A DNA stretch of 64,000 nt, taken from positions 1 to 64,000 of the forward strand of contig NZ_JAQFIN010000001.1 in assembly GCF_029504695.1 (NCBI RefSeq), written 5' to 3'. How positions within the stretch are numbered: position 1 is the stretch's first letter; every line of letters begins with the position of its first letter. The position numbers and the translations under genes are program-made. Origin of the DNA: Parabacteroides sp. PF5-6. GTDB lineage: Bacteria > Bacteroidota > Bacteroidia > Bacteroidales > Tannerellaceae. Positions 17,615 through 25,952 of the stretch are shown here, piece by piece. Below the pieces are notes generated by a model. That model saw only the letters and a program-made list of their open reading frames with translations, ran no database searches and was not told the origin of the DNA.

Positions 17615-18328
17615 ATGCTTTTACATATAGAAACTTCTACCACCGTATGTTCGGTTGCTTTATCTGATCAGGGTCGATTGGTTTTCGAACGCGTCTCTTA
17701 CGAAGGACCTTCCCATGCGGCTTTGGCCGGTGTGTTTGCCGAAGAAGCCTTGCAGCAGATGAAAATACAGGGCGGTACGCTCGATGCCGTGGCGGTCAGC
17801 AGCGGTCCCGGCTCGTATACCGGATTGCGCATTGGCGTATCCCTGGCGAAAGGGCTTTGTTTCGGGTATAATGTGCCATTGATCGCTCTGCCTACGCTCG
17901 AATTATTGGCCTATACAGCCATTCAAAAACATGTGGTTGGCTCCGGCGCGCTCTATTGCGCGATGATCGATGCCCGCCGGATGGAAGTCTATTCCGCCCT
18001 TTACGATGCAAAACTGGAAACGGTCCGCCCCGCCGAAGCCGAGATTATCACGGCGGAGAGCTATGCCGCTTACCTGGACAAAACCGAAGTCTGCTTCCTG
18101 GGCAACGGAGCGGCGAAATGCCGCGCACTTATTTCATCGGATAACGCTTATTTCCTCGATGATATTCATCCTCTGGCCGCCAATATGATTCCCCTGGCCG
18201 AAAAGCTTTACCAAACCGGCACCTTTGTCGATGCCGCCTATTACGAACCTTTCTACCTGAAAGAATTTCAGGCAACGATCGCAAAGAATAAAGTCTTGGG
18301 CGACCTTCCCACACCGCACGCGAAATAA
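17615..18328 (+). CDS. tsaB: tRNA threonylcarbamoyladenosine biosynthesis protein TsaB
   Basis: A 237-residue ASKHA-fold protein that pairs with TsaD in threonylcarbamoylation of A37 in ANN-decoding tRNAs. The N-terminus LLHIETSTTVCSVALSD and the block SSGPGSYTGLRIGVSLAKGL are the family signatures. ATG 17615 is chosen; the open frame starts at a TTG at 17585 that overlaps the promoter box. A clean terminator hairpin follows. Confidence 0.94.
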   Translation: MLLHIETSTTVCSVALSDQGRLVFERVSYEGPSHAALAGVFAEEALQQMKIQGGTLDAVAVSSGPGSYTGLRIGVSLAKGLCFGYNVPLIALPTLELLAYTAIQKHVVGSGALYCAMIDARRMEVYSALYDAKLETVRPAEAEIITAESYAAYLDKTEVCFLGNGAAKCRALISSDNAYFLDDIHPLAANMIPLAEKLYQTGTFVDAAYYEPFYLKEFQATIAKNKVLGDLPTPHAK

Positions 18329-18356
18329 AGCGCAAAACATTATACTTATAAAATAG

Positions 18357-18392
18357 AAATCCCCGGAGAGATAGTACTCTTCGGGGATTTTT
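18357..18392 (+). terminator. tsaB: Rho-independent terminator after tsaB
   Basis: AAATCCCCGGAGAG (18357-18370) pairs with CTCTTCGGGGATTT (18377-18390) around a six-base loop, with a T run following. Between it and the regulator end at 18639, no gene is seen in about 250 AT-rich bases. Confidence 0.8.
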
Positions 18393-18638
18393 CCTAAACA
18401 ATCCGCAATAGTTCTAAACAATTGTATTTTTAAATGGTCTTATATCTTCGAACGATTCACATCGCTTTTTTTCTTTTACTTTTTTCGCTATACCACAAAA
18501 CTAAACGGAAAAGGAATAGCCTTAAAAAGGTAAAGGCGATTTTGTAGATAGGTGTAAAGGTAAAAGCGTTGATGATTAGCCGGTTAATTTATTTGAGAAC
18601 CGGAATTATGTAGATGCTTTGGAATGGAGAATGCCCGT

Positions 18639-20333
18639 TCAGGATAGCGAATCCGGTGCGTTCTGGCGGTTGGTCATACCGATCTTCATCACCCTGTCTT
18701 CGAACGCTTCCCGGTTGATGGCCGCTTTGTTACGCATTTTCGTCCGGTAGTTGTAAACCGTACTCATCGAGCAGCGCAGGAAACCGGCGATCTTGGTGCT
18801 GTCCGTAATGCCCAACCGCAACAGGGCGTAGATGCGCAGTTCTTTGTTCAACAGGTCGTCGTTCTTCAGGTTGATCTGCTCTTCCGCCGCCAGTAAGGCG
18901 TTGAAGTCGGCAACGAAGGTAGGGTAGAGGCTCAAGAAGATACTGTCGAAATGCATATACAACTCATCCAGTTCTTTATCGACAGCGGAGGTGGACTTCA
19001 ACCTTTTCATCAATTCTTCGTATTGCCGGTTGATTCCCAAGCGATAGAGTGTTTTGCGGTTCTCTTCCATCTTATCGATATAGGCGGAACAGAGATCGAA
19101 GAACTGCGCGATATATTGCTCTTTGATGTAATTCGATTCCGACAGTTCCACGTTCTTATCATTCAACTGACTGTTGGCCTCGTTCAGTTCGAGGTTCAAT
19201 TCCAATAGTTTCTGGTTGGTCTGCGATAATTCTTCTTTCACGCGGGAGAGCTTTTTCATCTGTTTATAGATGTAGAGCACCAACAGGATCAGGAAGACCG
19301 AGAGTATGCTGATCAGTGATAGATAGCGTTTTAGGGTCGCATTGGTTTTGGCCTCCTTCAACTGGTAGGAGGCGTTGATGATGGAATAGAACTCCGACAT
19401 CTGTGCCGTGCGGAACTGCACGCCGGAGGACACCGCATCTTCGATCGCCGACTGGGCATAAAGAAACGCTTTCGAGATATCCCCGCTATTGTAATAGATA
19501 CGCGCCAGCCGGTGGTAGGAGGTATTCTCCCTGATGGAGTTGCGGGCATCGGTGATGGCCGAGAGGATAAAATATTTCTTCTCCGCATCGCGTTGGCCCA
19601 ACCGGCCGGCTACGGCGCCGAGATAATGGGTGATCAGGGCATACTCGGGCGTGTCGGCCTCTTCCGTTTCAAGCAGTCCGGTCAATAGCCGTTGGGCTTC
19701 AATGGTTTTCCGCTGATCGAGGTAGCGGTGTGCGATATTGATCTTATAAGCGAAAGAGGCTGTATCCAAGACCGCCAAGAGGGAATCGCGGTAGAGCTCC
19801 ACCTCCCGGTATTTCGACTGGTTGCTCATCGCCCCGTAATGTTCATGGAAACGGGAGTAGGCCTCGTAGTAGTCGGGCAACAGCTTTTCCGGCAATTCCC
19901 GCGCATGCATGCCATCCAATATCTTTTTCGATTCGAAGAACCGTCCGGCGTAGGAATACAAGGTCGCCAGTTTGATTTCCGTCAGGTATCTGCGGTCGGA
20001 ATCGTTCAGCGCCCGGCTGATCTCTATATTCTTTTCGGCATAACAGATGGCCGAGTCCAGTTTGAATTTCTTGTATTCGTCGGTGAGTTGGCGGTTGATC
20101 TCGTACACATATTCCCGCGAGGCATCTTTCGCTTCCAATAGCTTCTTGAGGCTGTTGATCCGTTGTTCTTTCTGCCGGTTGAATATCTCTTTGTTGTTGA
20201 TGATATACGTCAGATCGTCGGACATCGCTTTCAGTTCATCTTTCGCGTGTGCCCAAACGGCGTTTGCCAGGCAAAAGAGAAAGAGAAAAAAGTATGTCCG
20301 AAAGAATGATCTGTTCCTGTTTTTTGATCCCAC
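18639..20333 (-). CDS. TPR membrane regulator with C-terminal HTH (DUF6377-like)
   Basis: A 564-residue protein: signal or anchor segment (about 9-29), periplasmic TPR-like helical repeats (30-330), one transmembrane helix (about 337-356), a coiled coil (360-420), and a cytoplasmic domain ending in a LuxR-like helix-turn-helix (GITDSTKIAGFLRCSMSTVY). Such regulators commonly sit beside carbohydrate or SusCD loci, but here no such locus touches it, so the signal is unknown. The start is a GTG at 20333; no in-frame ATG precedes the anchor. Minus-strand TACTTTTG at 20361-20368 is a good promoter box. Confidence 0.85.
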   Translation of the reverse strand: MGSKNRNRSFFRTYFFLFLFCLANAVWAHAKDELKAMSDDLTYIINNKEIFNRQKEQRINSLKKLLEAKDASREYVYEINRQLTDEYKKFKLDSAICYAEKNIEISRALNDSDRRYLTEIKLATLYSYAGRFFESKKILDGMHARELPEKLLPDYYEAYSRFHEHYGAMSNQSKYREVELYRDSLLAVLDTASFAYKINIAHRYLDQRKTIEAQRLLTGLLETEEADTPEYALITHYLGAVAGRLGQRDAEKKYFILSAITDARNSIRENTSYHRLARIYYNSGDISKAFLYAQSAIEDAVSSGVQFRTAQMSEFYSIINASYQLKEAKTNATLKRYLSLISILSVFLILLVLYIYKQMKKLSRVKEELSQTNQKLLELNLELNEANSQLNDKNVELSESNYIKEQYIAQFFDLCSAYIDKMEENRKTLYRLGINRQYEELMKRLKSTSAVDKELDELYMHFDSIFLSLYPTFVADFNALLAAEEQINLKNDDLLNKELRIYALLRLGITDSTKIAGFLRCSMSTVYNYRTKMRNKAAINREAFEDRVMKIGMTNRQNAPDSLS

Positions 20334-20360
20334 CGCTCTTTGTGTTGTGATTGTTTGTTA

Positions 20361-20368
20361 CAAAAGTA
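20361..20368 (-). promoter_or_regulatory. -7 promoter box for the TPR/HTH regulator
   Basis: Minus-strand TACTTTTG matches TAnnTTTG, 28 bases upstream of the GTG start at 20333. It supports that unusual start. Confidence 0.5.
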
Positions 20369-20417
20369 TTAAAAGTCATCCACTCTTTCTTATCTTTATC
20401 CGATAAAAACGACAAGT

Positions 20418-20789
20418 ATGCATATCGAAGCATTCCGTGAACACTGTATGGCGGTGAAAGGCGCGACCGAGAGCACACCTTTTATCGATCCCGACGTGGT
20501 GGTTTTCAAGGTGATGGACAAGATGTTCGCCATGCTGGCATTGACACCGAAAGACGGGATCCACAAGGCCGACCTGAAATGCGATCCCGACTACACGCTG
20601 GAGCTGCGCGAGCGGTACGAAGGCATTGGCCCGAGCCATATAAAGACCACCCTGTTGTGGAACCGGATCGTATTGGCCAGTGATGTGCCGGACGCCCTGA
20701 TCCGCTCTTTGATCAACCACGCGGTAGAAGAGGTCGTGAAGAAACTGCCAAAAAAGAAACAGGCGGAATACGCGAACATGCCCGGTTAG
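20418..20789 (+). CDS. MmcQ/YjbR family DNA-binding protein
   Basis: A 123-residue protein of the MmcQ/YjbR fold (CyaY-like double wing). Landmarks are the N-terminal EAFREHCMAVKGATESTPF, KMFAMLALTPKDGIHKADLK, and the C-terminal LINHAVEEVVKKLPKK. Family members are small cytoplasmic proteins suspected of binding DNA; no precise role is established. It diverges from the regulator at 18639-20333 and is followed by the non-coding repeat island. Confidence 0.9.
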   Translation: MHIEAFREHCMAVKGATESTPFIDPDVVVFKVMDKMFAMLALTPKDGIHKADLKCDPDYTLELRERYEGIGPSHIKTTLLWNRIVLASDVPDALIRSLINHAVEEVVKKLPKKKQAEYANMPG

Positions 20790-20915
20790 TCACTTGCTGG
20801 TGAAGTACAGTCGCAAATCTTCCAATTTCACAATACTTGAAAGCGCGCTTCGCGCGCAGTTTACGAACATATTAAATCCGTGTGATCCGTGGCTAAAACC
20901 CAAAAAAAAACCTCC

Positions 20916-21127
20916 GAACAAAGTTTTTCGTTTTTTTACTTACATCATACAGGATTTTCTTTTGCCTCTGTATATCAATTGTATAGCTATTTCGGATGGC
21001 AGAAAAAGCAATGAAAATCCTGTAAGTAACTTTCTGGTACCTGTTGGAGAGCCCCAACAGTGATCGGTTTAACATTGTCGCCTGTCCCGGCTGTATGATG
21101 GTAGTAAAAAAACGAAAAACGCTGTTC
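20916..21127. repeat. Copy 2 of the 212-bp inverted-repeat element
   Basis: The ends GAACAAAGTTTTTCGTTTTT and (reverse complement) GAACAGCGTTTTTCGTTTTT form terminal inverted repeats of 37 bases with about four mismatches. Inside, TACAGGATTTTC / GAAAATCCTGTA and CTGTTGG / CCAACAG form nested stems. Same length as 160-371 and opposite orientation. Confidence 0.8.
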
Positions 21128-21689
21128 GGAATGATCGGTTTACCACTATTTGTCGCTTACATTTATTAACATCTTCCATTCGACTACAAAAGCACCTCCT
21201 TTACCGAAAAAGGCCGCCGGAGTTTTCCAAAAGGCCGCCGGAGTTTTCTAAAAGGCCGGCAGGGTTTTATAAAAGGCCGGCGGCCTTTTCGGCAAGGTCT
21301 GACGTTTTTTTAAGTATGCCTTTACCTTTCACCCGAAACGCTGATCAACACAGGGATCTGGCGGCCGGGTGAAAGGTGAATACCGGACTAAAAACTTTTA
21401 TGTGAGAAACTTCCGGTAGTTTGCGCGCAAACTACTAATACTTTATCGCCAAACTACCGGTAGTTGGTGCGCAAACTACCGGAAGTTTGCGAAGGGGATA
21501 TTAATGTCTTATTTTCAATGGTTTAGAAATCGCATCGAAGAAAATCTTCCGATTTTCTTCAGTAGTTGGTAGTTGGTAGTTAGTAGTTGGTAGGCGCGAA
21601 GCGGTAAATCGAAGGAAATGTGAAGGTGCAGGATAATAGCAGATGGACATTTCTGGCTCCCCTTCTTAGCTCCCACCACCCCGTCACGC

Positions 21690-21870
21690 CTCTGGCGTGC
21701 CACCCCTCCTCGGGCAGGAGGGGAATTGGGGTGGACCAGAGCCGTAGGCGATGGTGGGGTAGTTTGATCCTAATTTTGTATGAGATAGGTATTTATGATT
21801 TGTCAGAAGATCAAACTGCTCCACCACGGCAAGCTGTGGTCCCCCTCTTCTTATCCAAGAAGAGGAACTG
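21690..21870. repeat. Composite double-hairpin element, copy 1
   Basis: CCCCTCCTCGGGCAGGAGGGG and a matching CCCCCTCTTCTTATCCAAGA hairpin lie at opposite ends, with GGTAGTTTGATC / GATCAAACTGC as an inner inverted repeat and CCACCACGGCAAGCTGTGG as another hairpin. The plan is the same as 24813-24960. Confidence 0.6.
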
Positions 21871-22225
21871 AGATAGTCCACTTGCTACCCCGGAAAATCT
21901 TCAAGTTTCACAAGATTTGAAACCCCGCCACAGAGATCTCGCCGCAAGGTGCAAGGGGAGGTGAAAACTTTTATGTGTAGGGTCGTTTTTTTCATTCTGC
22001 TAAATCTTTTTGTGAATCCGTCAAGTTCTGTTGTTTGTCTGCTAAATATTTGCCTATTATATAAACCATTCTTTTTCAATCGCTGCCGTACCTTTGCCCT
22101 GTTGAAAGGACGCCCCCTCTCGTCGGGGCATCAAGTAACCGTTTATCGCACTCGGCAATCCGAAAAATTACTCAATTGGAATTACTCAATATCATATAAT
22201 AATTTACACAAAAAAAAATCAAAAG

Positions 22226-24757
22226 ATGAAACAAAAATTTTACACGTTATTATTAAGCGCCTTGGCGCTTTTGGTGTTTACGGGCAATGCGCTGGCGGAG
22301 ACTGTAAACCATACGCTTTTTTTTCGCAACGGTACATTGCGCACCACGAACTCCGATACAGGAACTGAATATACCGGAAATGTTGGGAAATGGAGTGTCT
22401 CAGAAAATACGCTGACGCTTGATGGCTTTGAGTTTATAACAAGTGCAGATATTGCCTTGCAAGTAGTAAGTACGGATGCCAAACTTATATTGACTGACGG
22501 TAGTGTTAATACATTAGAAAGCACGCTAATTGGGAAAGGAAATTTTGGCATTTATGTAGAAAGAGGAAATTTAACGATTACCGGGAAGGGCCGTTTGAAT
22601 GTAACAGTCCCTGCAAGTATTAGGCCAACAGCTGTTTATTTAAGTGGGAATCTAAGTGTACAAGGTGCTACTTTAGTCACAAAAGCAGGAGAAGATGGTA
22701 GTTATGAATCGGATGTGGCTAACAGATGTGCGGGAGTTTGGGCTACTGATATTGAGATTAAAGACGGTGGAACATTGAAAGCCATCTCGGGTGGTTCAGG
22801 GATTTATATGAGTGGTACACTTGAGCTTGCCTCAACTTGTAGTGTTTTCTCACAAGGGAAGATAGGTGCGATCTATGCTACTAATTTGCCTACTCCTGAA
22901 AGTTTTATATATTTTGCATCCACCGCATATGACGGAGATGAAGCAAAGACAGGAGAGATGAACCAAGGGCTTGGTACGTATATGATCCGTGACGAAACTG
23001 TTAAATATCTGCAGATCAACCCGAATATCGAAGATGGCCTAAAACCTGGCGTGGAGAGCTATCTTGTCAACTCCCAAGCCGGCTTAGCCGTACTGGCGGA
23101 GATTGTGGCTGGGGCAGGGGATTATGAAGAAGAAGCAAATTCATTGGCCGATTATACCTTTACGATGATGTCGGATATTGAACTAAAAGACGGAGAGCCT
23201 GGGATGGATGGTGAAACTGGTTGGATGTCGATTGGAATAGATAAAAAGCCTTTTAAAGGAACCTTCGACGGTAATGGTCATAAAATTACCGGGCTATGGA
23301 TTAATAAACCAGAAGTTAATCAAGTCGGATTTTTTGGTGGAGTGAATAATGCTGTCATTAAAAATCTGGGTGTGGAGACTACGACTGCTGGGATTATAGG
23401 GGGAGAATTTGTTGGTGGGCTGATAGGAGCTACTTATCAGACTTCTGTTAGTAATTGTTATGCTTCCGGAACTATAGAGGCAAAAGGTGATTATGCTGGT
23501 GCTCTTATTGGGGACACGAATGGAGGTGTCATCATAAATAGTTATGCTTATGGCTCAGTTACTGCTGGTTCAGCCGCAGGTGGATTAGTCGGAGGAATGG
23601 AGGAAACGACGATCTCTAATTCTTACGCTGCTTGTGAAGTTGTTGCGACTTTTGGCGCAGGTGGATTAGTAGGAGGATGTAACGGAGGATCTTCCATTGA
23701 AAGTTGTGTGGTTGCCAGTCCATCTGTGGCTGCCCCGAATTTTGCGAATAGGGTTATAGGTGTTGGCGAAGAAGTAACCCTCTCCAACAACTACGCCTGG
23801 GTCGGCAATATCCCGGATGGAACAGACGAAACCTTTGTTCACGACGGTATGAACGGCGCCAACTGGTCGGGAGAAATGCCTGAGTCCTGGACTGAAGATC
23901 TATGGCTGATTGATCCTACGGGAGTACTAATGCCTAAACTGGCCATCTTTGGCGACAATCAACCGGATGTACTTAATCCGAAATACCAACCGGAAACTCC
24001 CGGCACCGGTGCCACCTACACCATCAACCTTGAAGTCGCCGATGGTATCGATATCGCTGGCTTGACGGCGGGGAATCATACGGTAGCTGAAGGCGATCAC
24101 CTGTTCCTGCAGTTCCTTCCGGAAGACCGGACATTGGGGGCTGAAGATATCCTGTTCCTGATCGATGGCATCGAAACGGCCTTTACAGCTTCGGATGCGG
24201 GTAACTATTTCTCGTATATCCTCAACCCAGTGGATGCCGATCATACGATTTTGATTGCGCTGAAGGAATATCCCGTGACCCTGCCCGAGGTGGAAGGTAT
24301 TATATATAATGTAGGGGCGGGTACGCATCTGGTGCCTTATGGCGAGAAGTTTACTTTCAGCCTGACGCTTGCCGATGGCATTGATCCGGAGAAGGTACAT
24401 GTGTTTGCGAATGGTATCGAGGTGAAAGCCAACGAGCTGCGCTCAACCGTGCTGACTTATACGATTGATAAAGTGATTACTTCTATTGTTGTTGTTATCG
24501 AAGGAGCAGGCGGAACAACGGGCAATATTGATATTGCCTTCGGCAAGATCAATATTGCAATTGACAATGGACAATTGACAATTGACAATGGAACGGCTAA
24601 TGCCATCGATGCGGCTGTCTATACTGTTACCGGCCAAACCTTTGTGCAACTTCGTGGACTTCGTGGTTCGAAAAGCGTTACGTTGCCGGCAGGTATCTAC
24701 CTGGTAAAAGCCGGTAAGCAGACGTGGAAAGTAATGATTAATGATTCATTCGAATAG
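22226..24757 (+). CDS. GLUG-repeat surface protein
   Basis: An 843-residue secreted protein with signal peptide (1-24, ending ALAE). Residues 30-270 look like a beta-helix of carbohydrate-binding-type repeats (GNLTITGKGRLNVTV, GNLSVQGATLV). Residues 370-510 carry GLUG motifs (GGLIGATYQTSVSNCYASG, GGLVGGMEETTISNSYA). A C-terminal module (AVYTVTGQ...LPAGIYLVKAG) resembles Bacteroidota sorting or DUF6383-type tails. Just before it, about residues 778-788, the linker IDNGQLTIDNG is encoded by a low-complexity ATTGACAATGG repeat also found between genes. Likely an adhesin or glycan-associated cell-surface protein; the ligand is unknown. It stands alone, without an obvious partner. Confidence 0.82.
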   Translation: MKQKFYTLLLSALALLVFTGNALAETVNHTLFFRNGTLRTTNSDTGTEYTGNVGKWSVSENTLTLDGFEFITSADIALQVVSTDAKLILTDGSVNTLESTLIGKGNFGIYVERGNLTITGKGRLNVTVPASIRPTAVYLSGNLSVQGATLVTKAGEDGSYESDVANRCAGVWATDIEIKDGGTLKAISGGSGIYMSGTLELASTCSVFSQGKIGAIYATNLPTPESFIYFASTAYDGDEAKTGEMNQGLGTYMIRDETVKYLQINPNIEDGLKPGVESYLVNSQAGLAVLAEIVAGAGDYEEEANSLADYTFTMMSDIELKDGEPGMDGETGWMSIGIDKKPFKGTFDGNGHKITGLWINKPEVNQVGFFGGVNNAVIKNLGVETTTAGIIGGEFVGGLIGATYQTSVSNCYASGTIEAKGDYAGALIGDTNGGVIINSYAYGSVTAGSAAGGLVGGMEETTISNSYAACEVVATFGAGGLVGGCNGGSSIESCVVASPSVAAPNFANRVIGVGEEVTLSNNYAWVGNIPDGTDETFVHDGMNGANWSGEMPESWTEDLWLIDPTGVLMPKLAIFGDNQPDVLNPKYQPETPGTGATYTINLEVADGIDIAGLTAGNHTVAEGDHLFLQFLPEDRTLGAEDILFLIDGIETAFTASDAGNYFSYILNPVDADHTILIALKEYPVTLPEVEGIIYNVGAGTHLVPYGEKFTFSLTLADGIDPEKVHVFANGIEVKANELRSTVLTYTIDKVITSIVVVIEGAGGTTGNIDIAFGKINIAIDNGQLTIDNGTANAIDAAVYTVTGQTFVQLRGLRGSKSVTLPAGIYLVKAGKQTWKVMINDSFE

Positions 24758-24812
24758 ACGGTAGGCTATTTGGGTTGGGAGTGACTCAGAAGTATCTGAT
24801 ATACTATCAAAG

Positions 24813-24960
24813 CTCCTCTCCTGGACAGGAGAGGGGGACCGCTGCTTGCAGTGGTGGAGAGGTTGTCTTTTTTTATGTATTTATATATCAATATCTTAGG
24901 TTTTGCACAACCACTCCACCCCCGCAAGCGGCGGTCCCCCTCGCCTGACCAGGCGAGGAG
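24813..24960. repeat. Composite double-hairpin element, copy 2
   Basis: A left arm of about 53 bases (24813-24865, itself two hairpins: CTCCTCTCCTGGACAGGAG and GACCGCTGCTTGCAGTGG) is inverted at 24908-24960. Between the arms lie about 40 AT-rich bases. Any single strand could fold either as four small hairpins or as one long stem. Confidence 0.75.
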
Positions 24961-25034
24961 CCAAGATGCTGGGTTTGATAACTTCTGATCCAGCCCCAAC
25001 CCAGATACTTACAGTCACTACAAATAAAAGCAAT

Positions 25035-25066
25035 GAGGGCGTGTCAAAATAGACATGCCCTCTTTT
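25035..25066 (+). terminator. Hairpin with T run
   Basis: GAGGGCGTGTC (25035-25045) pairs with GACATGCCCTC (25052-25062), followed by TTTT. It isolates the next operon from the surface-protein gene. Confidence 0.6.
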
Positions 25067-25082
25067 GTATTGTTTTTTTCTT

Positions 25083-25090
25083 TACCTTTG
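25083..25090 (+). promoter_or_regulatory. -7 promoter box for the membrane-AraC pair
   Basis: TACCTTTG matches TAnnTTTG, 45 bases before the ATG at 25136. Confidence 0.45.
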
Positions 25091-25135
25091 TTTGGTGTGC
25101 ATTTAATGGATGAAGGAAAATAAATCAGGGCGTAC

Positions 25136-25945
25136 ATGTTTCAGGAATTATTACTACTATCTCCCTTTTTGATCTGTTTCTTCTGGGCAATCACCCTGGC
25201 GGTGGACTGGAAAAGGAACTGGCGGGTACAAAACCTTTGGATTATTGTGTTGGTTGTAGGTATGATCAATTCGTTTTACTGGATGTATATGGGCCGGACG
25301 GACCACCATTTGTTTAGCAAACTGGCCGTTTTGGTGGCGTATACCCATGCCGGCTTTTATGCCTTGTTGTTTCTGTTTTATCAGGCGCTGACCGACCGCC
25401 GCCCTTTCATGTGGAAAGACTACGCGGTATTACTGCCTCCGTTGTTGATGGGTGTGGTGTTTACGCTTTGTACGATTGTCCTGGGCACGGCGCATTTCGA
25501 AGATATGATGAGTGAGGTGAAAAGGCGGGAGGCGATTTTCGCTTTCGCCGGCTTTGCCAATATCGTGCAATACCTGATCGGGGCGTATCTGAATAATCTG
25601 TTGGCCTTGGTGTTGGTCAATGTGTTGTGTGTCCTTCTGATCGTTCGTAAGATCCGCACGAAAGAGAATCCGCGTCAGTTTTTCGCTTTGCCGGAAGGTT
25701 ATTCCCAAGCGCATGCGAACCAGATGGTGTGGGCTTTATTTATCCTGTTGGTGTTTATGTTTATCTTTCTGGTGGGTGAATACCTCTATTTCATTGAAGA
25801 TTATATTCCTTTCTATGTGCTTTTTGCGGTGCAGGGTGGTTTCTTCTATTTTATCAGTTATCAGGTGTATCGGCTCAGGGGAAGGAAGAGGAATCAAAGG
25901 AGTAGTCAGAGTAGTCAGAGTAGTCAGAGTAATCAAAGTAGTTAA
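25136..25945 (+). CDS. Seven-helix membrane protein, AraC-regulator paralogue lacking the HTH
   Basis: A 269-residue integral membrane protein with about seven hydrophobic helices, similar in layout to the N-terminal sensor part of the next gene (LLSPFLICFFWAITLAVDWKRN against LVPCFCCLFWITTLSFEWKRN, and the following WKDYAVLLP against WKDFGVFLP). The cytoplasmic end stops after RLRGRKRNQ in a low-complexity SSQSSQSSQSNQSS tail encoded by a 9-base tandem repeat, exactly where the neighbour continues into its AraC domain. It may be a truncated duplicate or a sensor-only partner that forms a heteromer with the neighbour. It ends seven bases before the next start. Confidence 0.78.
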   Translation: MFQELLLLSPFLICFFWAITLAVDWKRNWRVQNLWIIVLVVGMINSFYWMYMGRTDHHLFSKLAVLVAYTHAGFYALLFLFYQALTDRRPFMWKDYAVLLPPLLMGVVFTLCTIVLGTAHFEDMMSEVKRREAIFAFAGFANIVQYLIGAYLNNLLALVLVNVLCVLLIVRKIRTKENPRQFFALPEGYSQAHANQMVWALFILLVFMFIFLVGEYLYFIEDYIPFYVLFAVQGGFFYFISYQVYRLRGRKRNQRSSQSSQSSQSNQSS

Positions 25946-25952
25946 AAAGGAG

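Larger units (their letters stand above)
20790..22225. repeat. Non-coding repeat island
   Basis: About 1.4 kb without a supported gene. In order: GCGCGC-containing flank (20841-20868), the 212-bp inverted-repeat element copy 2 (20916-21127) and its flank to about 21190, AAGGCCGGCAG hairpin repeats and a degenerate TIR (21190-21412), ACTACCGGTAGT palindromes (21410-21500), a CTACCAACTACTAA segment (21528-21620), and a pair of composite hairpins (21690-21870) related to 24813-24960. Nearly every part has a second copy elsewhere in the window, mostly inverted. Confidence 0.8.

Noticed and set aside
25713-25952. N-terminal extension of the AraC regulator
   Set aside because: It overlaps the preceding gene in another frame; ATG 25953 has a good ribosome site and starts the first membrane helix.
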